A stretch of 64,000 nt of DNA from Gnetum montanum. Taxonomy: Eukaryota > Streptophyta > Gnetopsida > Gnetales > Gnetaceae. The notes beneath the pieces were generated by a model that made no database searches, was not told the DNA's origin, and worked only from the letters and a program-made list of their open reading frames with translations. The DNA lies in assembly GCA_015680685.1 (NCBI GenBank), contig MNCI01015761.1, forward strand, positions 62,001 through 126,000, given 5' to 3'. The position numbers were made by a program, and so were the translations under genes. Positions within the stretch are counted from its first letter, which is position 1, and each line of letters opens with the position of its first letter. This document shows positions 49,437 through 61,172 of the stretch, piece by piece.

Positions 49437-50569
49437 TGATGGGATACGATATTGCATGGACCACGATATTGCGTACGCGATATCACATCGTCCCCTGTGA
49501 TATTGCATATGCAATATCGCAATGCGCTACCAAGTCTATAAATAAGAGGCAGCTCTCCCTTGTTTCTAATCTAGATCTAGACTCTTAGTGAAACTCTAGT
49601 AGTTTTACCTCTCCAAAGATATAATAATTTCCATGTGCCTATAGTAGGAGCTCCAAAGTGAATAGATCTTTATTCGAGCAAATATTGTGCTTGAACACAA
49701 GTTTGTGTATGGAAATAAAGATGAACTATTGGATAAACCTTGCAATGCATCGAATAGGCTAAATAGGACTTTAATTCTTTTTATTTATTATTCATTATTT
49801 AAATGCTTTATTAGTTAATTAAATCTCTCTTAACCCTTCTCTCCTAGTTAAGTGCATTCAGTACGATCGCTTCAAGCACGTGCGTTACGCTTGGTAATCT
49901 CAGTAACGACTAGCATTTGGTAACCAAGGTTGCATTGGTTTAGGGTGTGAATGGTAAGTGGGAATGGATGCTGATGCTAGGTTAATTAAGACTTAGTTAG
50001 TTAGTTAAAGTTAGTTAATTAGCCTCTTCACCCTTTACCTCATTAGCATAGGCAATAAAACATAAAAGACATAAAAATCACATACCTCAGATTTAATTAA
50101 CTAATAAATGCTTTATTAGTTAATTAAATCTCTCTTAACCCTTCTCTCCTAGTTAAGTGCATTCAGTACGATCGCTTCGAGCACGTGCATTACGCTTGGT
50201 AATCTCAGTAACGACTAGCGTTTGGTAACCAAGGTTGCATTGGTTTAGGGTGTGAATGGTAAGTGGGAACGGATGCTGATGCTAGGTTAATTAAGACTTA
50301 GTTAGTTAGTTAAAGTTAGTTAATTAGCCTCTTCACCCTTTACCTCATTAGCATAGGCAATAAAACATAAAAGACATAAAAATCACATACCTCAGACTTT
50401 CTTAACCATACAACTATGAAAACTACAAGTAAGTCTGGGAAGACAATGATTGATTAACCTTAAGTGTTGCATGAGGTGTGTAGGCACTTAGTTTGTAGAA
50501 TTTAACTAGATTGTGTGTGTAATGCTCGTATTCGTATGGTTGTTTGTAGGGGTACATTGCCACTCATCA
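49437..50569 (+). repeat. 3' LTR of gypsy 1 with 305-bp tandem duplication
   Basis: It is longer than the 5' LTR by exactly 305 bp because 49801-50105 is repeated as 50106-50410. The two copies differ at only a few bases. At the junction lies a perfect inverted repeat (50089-50108 and 50112-50131). In U3, the palindromes seen in the 5' LTR are partly broken, mostly by C-to-T and G-to-A changes. Confidence 0.87.
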
Positions 50570-51622
50570 GTAAATATACTTGAAAATGGCCCTAAATGCA
50601 CTTGAAAAAAATCATTTTGTGAAAAGAATGAACAAGGGAAACTTAGCCCCATAAGATTGTTGTAGAGGCCAATCAAGAATAAAGTGTTAGCACTGGCTAT
50701 GGGGGGCATTTTCTATAAGTAGGAGGAGATCATTTCTCTTTCATGTACAGTAAGAAAATAATCTTAATGAGTGAATAAGTTTTAGATGATTGATGAATTC
50801 AAATGTTCTTGAAGTTTAATGTTTTAAATAAATAATCTCTCCACTATCTCATCACTTTCTTACTCTATTTTATTTCTCTCATCATTCTAATTAACATTCG
50901 CATTACCATTCAACAATTTCTTCAAAACAATTCAATTTTATCCTTTAATTTGCTAAGATGTTAAGCATTGCATGAATGAAGTTCACTCTTTTAAGATACA
51001 ATAAAAATTATGTGTTAAAATTTATTTGTGGGGAAAAGATAAAAAACCATAATCATGGCAATTAAAGCTACTATATAACACATTTTTGTGGTCACCTAAA
51101 GTGAATGTGATGAATGCCACTATCAAAAACTTGTCCATACCTTGCAGGATTTGAATATCAATATTACATACATGAAGTAAAGTGGATTTGGAGAAATAAT
51201 TAAGAAAGTAGAAAAGAAAGAAAGATTCTAACATGTTTCCTTAAATGGCATTCCATGGGTTGTGTTTTACCAAATCATATATGTTAACTCTCTACATTGT
51301 CTCTTTATTTATTCCTTGGTTTTCATAACATCATTTTTAAAAACTAACTTCAACAAGTAGACATATATTATATATATCTCTATATTGTGGTTGAGAGGAT
51401 CTACATTCAAACATGATTATTGGCTGACGAACAAAACTAATATTTGAATCATACAAAACTTATGGATGAGGAGAAGGGAATCTTACTTTTAAAGTAACTT
51501 CAACCTACTCTTGCTTCCTCTAACCTTTCTCCATTTCCTTTTCTATCATCACCTTTGTTAGAATATGGTCATAACACGATATACAATTATCAATTTTGTA
51601 AATAATCAAGATTATTCATAAT
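50570..51622. other. Spacer between the two gypsy elements
   Basis: About 1 kb of AT-rich sequence, no gene seen. It ends in ataat (51618-51622), the left target duplication of gypsy 2. Confidence 0.5.
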
Positions 51623-52457
51623 TGATGAGTTGCGATATTAGATCTATGATATCAGGTTCGCGATATCAGATCCCACCAAATGATATCGGACATGCAATGT
51701 CAGAACCTATCTCTTTGCCTATAAATAAGAGATGGGGGCACTTGGTTTCAAGGAGTTTTTCTTAGTCCCTTACCCGAACTCTTGCAATTTTTCACTTTTA
51801 GAGTTAGAATTATTTCTGAGTGCCCATAGTAGAAGTCATCAAGTGAATGGATCTTTATTCGAGCATTGTGTACTTGAGCACACGTTATGTTTAGAAATAA
51901 AGACGAACTCTGTTATAAACTTTGCAACATTCAGAATAGCTTATTTATTGCATTTGATGTTATTTACAATTATTTAATGCTTTCATTAGTTAATTGATGT
52001 TGTTTGTATAGAATTATTAATTTTCAACAAGTAAGCACACTTAGTACAACCACTTCGAGCATACGTGGAACACTTGGTAACCTAGTAACAACTAACATTT
52101 CGTAATCCCAGTAGTGTTACACTAGTTCATGATGTGTCTGGCAAGTGGGAACAGATGTTGGTGTTAGGACTAGCTAGAGCATAGTTGATTAGTTAAATTA
52201 AATTAGTTACTCACTTATTTTATTTCTCCATTTTGAGCACCAAGAACAGAAAACATAAAAAACCATGAAAATCACATACCTCAAGTTTAATTAACCATAC
52301 AATAGTGTCGTACAAGTAAGCTTGGGAATACATGGATCACATAACCCATCCTTGTTCTATGAAGGTGCATAAGCACTTAGTCCTTGGAGTTCAACCAGAT
52401 TGCGTGTGAACGCTCATATTCATATAGTTGGGCATAGGGATACCTAGCCACTCATCA
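51623..52457 (+). repeat. 5' LTR of gypsy 2
   Basis: It has an array of gatat(c/t) words in U3 (51633-51690), tataaata at 51720-51727, tctttattcgag near 51850 and aataaag near 51896. The 3' LTR has lost about 30 bp around the tctttattcgag word. The two LTRs differ clearly, so the insertion is not recent. Confidence 0.85.
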
Positions 52458-52596
52458 TTGGCATTGTTGCCAAGGACTTTGGTGTTTGTACATTTATTAG
52501 AACTTAGGAAATCCTTACATCATTGGAATGAACCCTTAGGTTTAGTGACCCTACAATCATAAAAAAAAGAGAGTATTGCACACTAAATAATCAATC

Positions 52597-54296
52597 ATGT
52601 CTCCTTCTTCTTATGAGAGTGCTTCACCGCTTAGGTCTAACACAATGAACAATTGGAGGTGTAGTACACATGATAATCTACCAATACCTTAATAGTTTTT
52701 CTTGGTATATGCATATCTTAATGAGTATGTACTAGAATTTACATTTATCCTCCACTAGGATGAACAACTGTGATGGCATGATTTAGAAGGTAACATAGTG
52801 TTACTTCTCGATCACTCAATCCCAAGCATGCTTCTTTGTGCTCTCACACGAATTAGTATGCATCATTTACAATCGAAGTACATTATGCATGAAAAAGATT
52901 TGAGGGATTATTGACAAATGGAGGCACAACGCCAAAGGGACCTACAATAGGAGAGACATTACAAATCTATGAAGGGAAAGTGGTCTTAGGATGTCTTGTA
53001 TGTCATAAGTGAAAACAAGGGTGGTGAACTTGCCTAGGGAGGTTTTCCTCTTATTAACTTTGGTCAAGGAGTTGTGTATCAGAATCTTTACTCAACTATT
53101 CATAACCCAGGTTTTGATACCAATGGACACAAAGGGTCTGAAAAAGGAACATGAACAAATGACAATGACAGACATTCTGATCGTAACCACGATTGAGGCT
53201 ACGACCACCAAAGAGAAAGTGATAGACGTTGTCATAGTGTCAGTCCTCCTTCCTCTTCACCTGCATCATCTCCTTCTCCCTCTCCTTCTAAATTTAAATG
53301 TAGTCACAAAGAGAAAGGCCATGAGGACAATGGTAAGCGAAATAGAGATCATAGACAAGATAGTTGAGAAAGGCGACAAGGGCATTCGAGAGAGACACAT
53401 CACAAAAGAAGGGAGAGTAGGGAATAGCATAGGCATCATAGATGCCATAGATAGTATGATCATGATGAACCCCTACTTGCCACCAAAAGTATGTTAGATA
53501 TAACTAAGGCCATTAGAATCCCAACAAGGAACCAAAAAGATAGTAGGATCAAAAGACTAGACATGAACAACATCCCATGATTTGAAGAGGAATACAATGC
53601 TGATCCTCAAAACCATCTACAAGAATTTCATGATGCATGTACCTTGCAAAACATAGAAAATAAGTGGCAAAAACTAAAGTTTTTCCATGGACACTGATCA
53701 AGGAAGTGGAAAGCTAGTACCAGTCCTTAGAACCAGAATTCATTCATCAATGGAGTACCATGTTGGACCTGTTCATCAATAAGTATCAAATGTACTCAAT
53801 GTGTCCAACTTGTGTAAGAAAATCCAAGGATGGAAACAACGAGGACATGAACCCTTGGATGTTCCCATGGGATGATATTATGCATTACTACATCGTTGCC
53901 CTAGCCATGGTTACTTGAAAAGGAAACAACTATGCCATCTCATGGATGGGCTTAGGTACAAAATGCGAAGAACCCTTGGGACTTATGCCCAAGGAAGGTT
54001 ATTTGAGCTTAGAGTCAATCAAATACAAAGATTATTGGAGCAAGTTTCCAAGGAGGAAGGTGAGTTACAGAAAAGAGAAATTATGGAGGAATATAATAGA
54101 GACCCTTCCCTTTGAAAGAAGGAAGTTAAATTTTGTGAAGATGAAGAAGAGTCACCACTTGAAGAGATGGTGAATAGGAAGACTTTGCTTGTTCAAAAAT
54201 TTGCATCATAAATATTAGCAAAGGTAGATCAAATGTGGAATTTCCTAGATGATAAATTTCAAACCATTCTAAAAATAGTAGAGGAGTCTAGAGAGT
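52597..54296 (+). pseudogene. gag: Gypsy 2 gag pseudogene
   Basis: It begins MSPSSYESASPLRSN, matching gypsy 1 gag. The core is spread over frames: DSRIKRLDMNNIP near 53548, FHDACTLQNIENKWQKLK near 53630, and an open piece 53915-54115 with QLCHLMDGLRYKMRRTLGT and the Glu-rich LLEQVSKEEGELQKRE. The basic N-terminal part is preserved as HRQDS and RETHHKRRES words. It has more frameshifts than gypsy 1. An open frame at 53009-53497 is in the wrong phase and is not used. Confidence 0.75.
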
Positions 54297-55189
54297 AGGG
54301 TAGTGACTGAGAGAGAAGGAAAAAGAAAGTAGCTAAATATGCACGTAACAAGGGTAAGGGCAAAGTTGCTGTCATTGAGGAGGTTGTGGATTCAGACATA
54401 GATAATGATGGAAAATGTTAGATATGCTAATATGACCATCTTAAATAATGTTTCCTAGTAGTGTGACATCTGCAAGAGTCTGGAGTGTATGCACTAAACC
54501 CACAATTAAATAGATGGCAAACACCTCAAAGGTTACCTTATCCTTAGGGTAACCTAAGGCAATTTTACCAACCCTTGACATATTATCCAAGTAGAACTAC
54601 ACCACAACCAAATGAGTAATATCAACAATGGCAACACCCATAATCATGGGAAATGCCATTACCATGTCAACAATACCCTTATCGTCAACCTGACCTAGAT
54701 GGGTACTACGTACAGGAGCCAATCTCTCCATGTGACTCCACTAGTCATGTCACTCCTTAGCCTCACTACCAGATCCATGAGTACTATAGAACTCCTTCTG
54801 GGGGTGATGTTCCACAAACATATTCTTCTTCTCATCCAACTACACCTCTTCCACCCTTAACTCCATTACCACTTGCTCCAACTATGTACAGTGAGCTTCT
54901 TACCCATTTGTAGCAACGTAATGCTACAAGGGCTATCAATCCTTAACCTACTGTTGGTTCAAATAATTGATTAAAGAAAAGACCTTTCTTTAAAACCAAC
55001 AGTCCAACCAAGTCCTTATATCCACAAGCGGCTAATTGTCCAAATGCCTCACCATCATTTGAACCTTAGGAGCTTCCTTCGAACCAAAGACTGTGCCCAA
55101 CACATACTGTCATGCTAACCCACACCATTACCAATTAGATTAAAGATTTCCATATTCCTAGGAAATTATCTAATCTTGGAAGTCCTCTT

Positions 55190-55612
55190 ATATATTTACA
55201 AATCACTAGGAATGAGCCTTGAAAAGCTCTTTTGGATTTAGGTTCTAGTGTTAACTTAACCTCTCAAGAAATGTACAAAGCCTGGAACCTACCTTCACTA
55301 AAAAAGAGTAACATTTGTTTAGAGTTGGTCGACCAGTCCATCACTATCCCATTAGGACTAGTGGAGGACATTGTCACCAGTATTTGTGGGTGGTCATATC
55401 CAGCTAATTTCCTAGTGATTTAAGTGAACAACTATAAGGGGAACTTCCCAATCATAATGGGAAGAGCATGGCTAAGCATGATTGTTGCATCCCTAGGAAT
55501 ACATGATCTTTCCATAGAGATATTAAAAGAAAATGTATTTGTAAAGATCAAGAAGAAGAAAGTTCCATGCATTGCATACATTGACACAAGGTGCAACTGC
55601 GTGCAGAAGTGA
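55190..55612 (+). pseudogene. pro: Gypsy 2 protease pseudogene
   Basis: It aligns with the gypsy 1 protease: LLDLGSSVNLTSQEMYKAWN, LVDQSITIPLGLVEDIV, FPIIMGRAWLSMI. The active-site triad is D-L-G where gypsy 1 has D-S-G, so it would be inactive. A TAA interrupts it near 55421. The Lys-rich tail KIKKKKVPCIAY is shared with gypsy 1. 54297-55189 is the frame-broken Pro-rich linker. Confidence 0.78.
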
Positions 55613-56157
55613 TTTTTACAATATTTAACACTGCCTACATGCAACTAGTATGCACAAATAATAGATATAGAAAGATGCCTATATGCAGTAGCCACAAGAT
55701 AGGAAGACACCCAATGGCTGACAATTGACCAAGAGAGTAATTCAACTATATGCATGGAATGAACTGAGAGCTTAAGTTGTGCCTACATCGATAGCATAGA
55801 TACATTAAAGCAAGTCCATTGCCAACTTCCAAGTCCTTACATCAAAAATATCAACTAGGGGAAGTTGAAAATTCTTGACGAGTTTAAGCAAGAGCCCCTC
55901 GAATTAAAACCATTGCCCATTGGTATGGAATATACATTTCTTAAGAATGAAAAATTGGTAATAATCAATGCTAAGCTCACTCCTCAACAAAAAGAAAACT
56001 ACTAAAAATGGTAAAGAAATGGTCGAAATCCTTTGCTTGATCATATCCTGAATTAACCAAAATAGATCCTAGGATATGTCAACATAGAATTTACATTGAC
56101 CCCTCCATGAAGCCTTGATGACAACCATAAAGATGACTGAACCCAAAGCTTAATCAA

Positions 56158-56500
56158 GTGGTTAAAGAAGAAATTGAACAACTTCTAAAAGACAGGTTCA
56201 TCTATCCCATTGCTAACAGTGAATGGGTTAGCCCATTAGTCATTGTGCCTAAAAAGGGAGGTAAATGGAGGGTGTGTATAGACTTTAAGCTACTAAACAT
56301 GGCAACATTTAAAGACCATTTCCCATTGCCATTCGTTGAGAGAGTCTTAGATACCATTGCAAAGCATTTCTATTATAGTTTTCTGGATGGTTACAATGGA
56401 TACAATCACAAGTCCTTGGGGAACATTTGCATATAGGCAGATGCTGTTTGGCTTGTGCAATGCCCTAGAAACATTTCAATATTTGGTTCTAAGTATATAG
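56158..56500 (+). pseudogene. pol: Gypsy 2 RT fragment (N-terminal half only)
   Basis: It reads VKEEIEQLLKDRFIYPI, SEWVSPLVIVPKKGGKWRVC, IDFKLLNMATFKDHFPLPF and FLDGYNGYN, the fingers and first part of the palm of a Ty3/gypsy RT. After a frame change comes MLFGLCNALETFQ, and then the sequence jumps to the polypurine tract. The catalytic YxDD, thumb, RNase H and integrase are absent. 55613-56157 carries the pre-RT linker in broken frames. Confidence 0.83.
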
Positions 56501-56511
56501 TCGTGGGGGTA

Positions 56512-57312
56512 TGATGAGTCATGATATTGGATCCATGATATCGAGTTCCCGATATCGGATCCTACCAAGTGATATCAGACATGCGATGTTAGAACCTATC
56601 TCGTTGCCTATAAATAAGAGATGAGGGCACTTGGTTTCAAGGAGTTTTTCTTAGTCCCTTACCCGAACTCATGTAGTTTTTCCTTTCCAGAGTTAGAATT
56701 ATTTCTAAGTGCCTGCAGTAGGAGTCACAAAGTCAACACCTTGTGTCCAAAAATAAAGAAGAACTTTGTGATAAAGCTTTCAAGATTCAGAATAGCTTAT
56801 TTATTGCATTTGATGTTATTTACTGTTATTTAATGCTTTCATTAGTTACTTGATGTTTTTTTTATAGAATTATTAATTTTCAACAAGTAAGCACACTCAA
56901 TACGACCACTTTGAGGATACATGGAACACTTGGTAACCTAGTAACAACTAGCATTTGGTAATCCCAATAGTGTTACACTAGTTCAGGATGTGTCCAACAA
57001 GTGGGAACAGATGCTGGTGTTAGGACTACTAGAGCATAGTTTATTAGTTAAATTAAATTAGTTACTCGCTTATTACATTTCTCCATTCTAAGAACCAAGA
57101 ACATAAAACATAAAAAATCATAAAAATCACATACCTCAAGTTTACTTAACCATACAATAATGTCGTACAAGTAAGCTTGGGAAGATAATGATTGCATAAC
57201 CCATCCTTGTTCTGTGAAGACGCATAAGCACTTAGTCCTTAGAGTTCAACTGGATCATGTGTGAATGCTCGTATTCGTATGGTTGGGCATAGGGGTACCT
57301 AGCTACTCATCA
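56512..57312 (+). repeat. 3' LTR of gypsy 2
   Basis: The purine tract tcgtgggggta (56501-56511) directly precedes it. TATA box 56609-56616. It ends ctactcatca followed by the target repeat ataat. Confidence 0.87.
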
Positions 57313-60300
57313 ATAATCACTTTTAAACAAGTCATAACAAAAAAGTGTGACTCATCTCTTATAAGTTGTCATGACCTTTCCATGAAACATATGCAACCAT
57401 CAATCAATTATGGAAGTAGAAGAAGAAAATTTGATCAAGAACATTAGAGATCAATAAGATAGTAAGTACAAGTAATGATAAATCATTGGAGAAGGTGTTG
57501 AACATAACATCATGTAGAAGTCAATCAAAATCAAAATCAAGACACTAAGGAACAAGAAATATATGTCCAATGCAATGGAGATAGTTTGCAACAAGAAGTA
57601 TAATGAAATATAGAATTTTTTATGATTAATTGAATTCATAAGGACCTTTCAAGGAACCAAAAAGATTAACAAGTTACTCGTAAATGAAAGAAGCCAAGAA
57701 GGATTTAGTTTCTTAAATAGGAGAAGAAGATCCAATGTGAGCCATTTGTAATCTAGTCTAGTTTTCTAAAGAGAAAGAGAAGACCATCCAGAAGGTTACG
57801 ATGGAATAAAGGAAATGACTACAAAGAAGGATAGGCTACAAATGAGGTAGTAGTCCATAATAGACCAAAGTTGTAGATTGCTAAAGAAGACCATGTGGGC
57901 CTAGCCCACATAAAATTGACCAACAAGGAAAATTTCTAGAAGACTTATCATAAGTAACAATCAAAGGCATGCATCATAAGGATGTAGCCAAGAAGAATAT
58001 GTTATGGATAAAAGAGTCAATGAGTTACTAAGATACCATGAAAGAGATACAAATAGTTTAATTATGAAAGGTGTATAATTAAGAGTTTGTTCAATTAATG
58101 AATCATATGTTAAGTTTTTTCATAACCTAAGAGATCCTTATAAAATTAGAGTTGTCCAAGAAGAGATAAAACTAAACTCTAATAGTGTTTTTTATCAATA
58201 GACCGTATCTAGAATGAATAAGGTTGAAATGATATCTAACACCATGGAATATTTGGATTTTTTCAAGTGTATGGTACCACACCTAATACTCAAGGAAGCT
58301 AACCAAGATCTCCTAATAGTATTATCAATTTACCTCCAATTCACTTTGATTTTTTGGAAAGATTTTCTTTAATCTTATATAAATGTTCAATAGTAGCTAA
58401 TCACCAAAAAAACTAATCTTATCTTATATTATATATGGCACATGCTTTACATGATTTTGCATTAACATTTTTTAGGATGCAAAGAGTGCTCTATATTATC
58501 CTACACCAAACTTCAATATAGAATTTAAGGTCATCACATAGATGTTGTATGTGGCAATTCTTGTAGGCACTAAGACAAGCAATGAATTTTGGGATAGCAC
58601 AAGTTGAATTCTATAAATCTCAGGATGTACAGATGTTTCAATTATTTCTAGTTCCAACACAAGTACTACAAAGTCATCCATTGTTACGATGCATAGTTGG
58701 ACACACTTGTAAGTTTGAATGCAATTCAATTTAATGCTTAAAACTTTGTGCTGATGAAATGGAGAAAAAGTGAACGTGGTGTAGTGTAAGGTATAATAAT
58801 TATGTGACGTGGAATAAGAGACAAAAATAAAGAAGACTGATATTGAAATTGAACGTGATTGAGGAATCCTAACACCATGACTATGTTTAGATAAGTGAAA
58901 TACACAAAGTAGAACAAAGTAAGGCTTTTACTGTAATAGAATTAAAGACTTTGAAATTGAGTCTCGATGTTGGAAAAGACTTTCACAAAACATTTCCCAA
59001 GGAAGTCTAATGCGAAGATTGTGGAGTCGATTCAGGATTGATTTGTCCAAGTCTGCTAAGACTTGAGTGCACTTGTGAAAGCACCACGGCAACGGCGAGG
59101 GGGTGTTAAGAAATGTGATACATTAAAGTTAAGACTTTTGCTTGGATAAAAAAACAGTCCTTTGAAGTGGAGGGTCCGCTGGAAATGACTTCCACTGTTA
59201 TTTAAGAAAAACATATTTTAATAAAATGAGATCAGTATGATAGTTTTATACATAGAAATGGAACAGTGTGGAGAGCAAACCATATACGGTTCTATAATTC
59301 TTATTCTTTTATGCATGTAGTATGCATAACGGTATTCACGTTATACTATGTATCACTAGCATTACATGTAAATTTTTTAAGGTAAGAAACATGGAGACAA
59401 ACAAAATAGATTCAACTGATTCTGCTGTTGAGGTGAGCGTAATATTTTAGCGTAGAGATAAAGTTGGTTTTTAAGTAAATTCATTACCAAATTTTTGGAG
59501 TTACCTTTCTTTGGAAAAGAATTCATCGACGGAAAAATTTAAAAACAAGAAAAAGGAATAAATCTTTAGCAAGTATGAATCTGAATAGAACTTTTTTCCA
59601 AAAAGAAATTTATTAGCAAAAAAGACTGAATGTTTGAATAAACATGTAGAGAAAGCATGATGAATATTTGGAGAGCGTGTTGTTTCTAGAAAGGAATGGA
59701 TGAAAACAAAAAACGTTTTCAAAAATGAATTAAAGTAAAACTTCAATGTTTTACAAAAAATTAGAGTCAGCACTTCTGATAACTGTAATATTATTTATCT
59801 TATCACAAAGCGTACAATGCTTATAATTTTTTAAATTTAAATTTATAGTTAATTAGTTTTATCCGATTACACTGCCCACCCACCACTGCCAGGATGTTAT
59901 GGAGTGTATATATTGCTTTACCTTATTTTTAATGTTTCAGTAAAAAGTCATCTTACAAGGAGATAATTAAGCATTTCTAGTCGTGTCAAGGCCACCTGAA
60001 AATGACTTCCACAGTTAGTCTTTTCAAACAGGCAACGTTTAATGAGATGCTATGAGTAACTACTGACACGTACAGTAAATTATTATTTGGCAAGTGGAGC
60101 AGATTCATTGTAGCGTTCCGAGTCTTTGGCAAACAATGGCATAAACGGCTCGAGCAGGCACTCTTAGTCTCCGTGCTTGAGAAAGTCATAAGAAGGATTA
60201 ATACTATATCTTGTAAAATAAAAAATGGACAATCCTAATTCCAGGTGCAATAGAGGTGCAAGAAATTTTGGACATTTTTATATAGCGTTTTTAATCAAAA

Positions 60301-60728
60301 TGTTGAGTGCTCAACCTTCTCATGTTTTAATTTAAAGGAAATGGGATTTGAATGATGAGACAACTTTGTGAGGATACTAAGACCAATGACTTGACTTTGA
60401 TATGGATGAGTTCAACTGTGAAGAAGTTGTAAAGGAGATTAAAGACCAATAACTTTACTTTCACAAGTGAAGTAATGTTATATAGGAACACATTAATGAT
60501 GAAATTGAATGAAAGGGGCGTTAAAATTGATTCCGAGTATCGGTATTTGATGACCATCTTCAATTAAAAAAATGTTTTCCATGTGAAAAAGTAGGTACAA
60601 TAGTAGTACCCATAAATGAAGTCAAAGCCTCAAGTGTTTCTTTTCTAATTTTCATTGTTGCCCATACACTTGAATTTGATATTCGATTTGGCGAGGGAAG
60701 TCTGAATTTGCTTAATCTGCATTGCTAA
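57313..60728. other. Spacer without recognisable element or gene
   Basis: 3.4 kb in which I find neither LTR ends nor pol motifs. Open frames are short. A ~70-bp stretch with aaatgacttccac occurs twice (about 59165-59245 and 59985-60065), moderately similar. This is the best candidate for non-transposon DNA in the window, but no exon could be supported. Confidence 0.45.
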
Positions 60729-61104
60729 TGTTGGCCATAGTTATCATGATAAATTTAGGCTATGGTTATCATGCTAAAATTGGGCTATGGTTATCCTGCT
60801 AAAATTTGGCTATGGTTATTAAAATAGTGGATGGTTATCATTAGTTATTTAAGGGTCCCTTCACCAATATAAAAGGGACCTCCCTCACCTCAATTCAGAT
60901 CCATCACATACATCCCCTTTCCATCCTACTCTTACATTCTTCTCCTATTACATGAGAGAGAGGTTTCTTCTTGTTCTCTCCTTGTGATGAAGAGAGAAGG
61001 TTGTTATTCCCATTTTTGATAATAAGATCCTTCTACAATTGCCTGTGGTTCCATTGCTCTTTATTTTCATCTCATTTCATATTTTGCTGCTAGATCTGCT
61101 AACA
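60729..61104 (+). repeat. 5' LTR of copia C
   Basis: It runs from TGTTGGCC to GCTAACA, 376 bp. U3 opens with a 25-bp tandem repeat (about 60732-60830): three close copies of ggctatggttatc.tgctaaaatt and two partial ones. The TATA box is at 60868-60875 (tataaaag). Confidence 0.9.
60868..60875 (+). promoter_or_regulatory. TATA box of copia C
   Basis: The sequence tataaaag lies in caccaatataaaaggg about 140 bp into the LTR, after the tandem repeat. Confidence 0.65.
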
Positions 61105-61108
61105 GTGG

Positions 61109-61121
61109 TGGTATCGGAGCC
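61109..61121 (+). promoter_or_regulatory. Primer binding site of copia C
   Basis: It reads tggtatcggagcc, one difference from the initiator-Met-tRNA site tggtatcagagc, 4 bp after the LTR. Confidence 0.85.
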
Positions 61122-61172
61122 ACGTTCATAGTCTGTGAAAGTGTTCTAGATCGTGCATACAAATTTTACAAA

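Larger units (their letters stand above)
43202..50569 (+). mobile_element. Ty3/gypsy element 1 (pol largely missing)
   Basis: LTRs 43202-44029 (828 bp) and 49437-50569 (1133 bp) begin TGATGG and end CATCA. Flanks are ataaa and gtaaa, a probable target duplication with one change. The internal order is primer site, gag, protease, about 2.2 kb without coding motifs, purine tract. RT, RNase H and integrase are absent, so it is a non-autonomous or deleted copy. It is closely related to the element at 51623-57312, whose RT fragment has FGLCNA and KWRVCIDF words like Athila/Tat-type RT. The clade stays uncertain. Confidence 0.85.
51623..57312 (+). mobile_element. Ty3/gypsy element 2 with perfect target duplication
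   Basis: LTRs 51623-52457 (835 bp) and 56512-57312 (801 bp) begin TGATGAG and end CATCA. The 5-bp repeat ataat flanks both sides (51618-51622, 57313-57317). The order is primer site (52459-52476), gag, protease, N-terminal half of RT, then a direct jump to the purine tract tcgtgggggta and the 3' LTR. RT palm with YxDD, RNase H and integrase are deleted. All coding parts have stops and frameshifts. Confidence 0.9.

Noticed and set aside
53009-53497. Open frame of 162 codons in gypsy 2
   Set aside because: Wrong phase: the frame homologous to gypsy 1 gag is another one, and the Ile/Val/Leu-rich translation results from reading an Arg/His/Ser-rich region out of frame.
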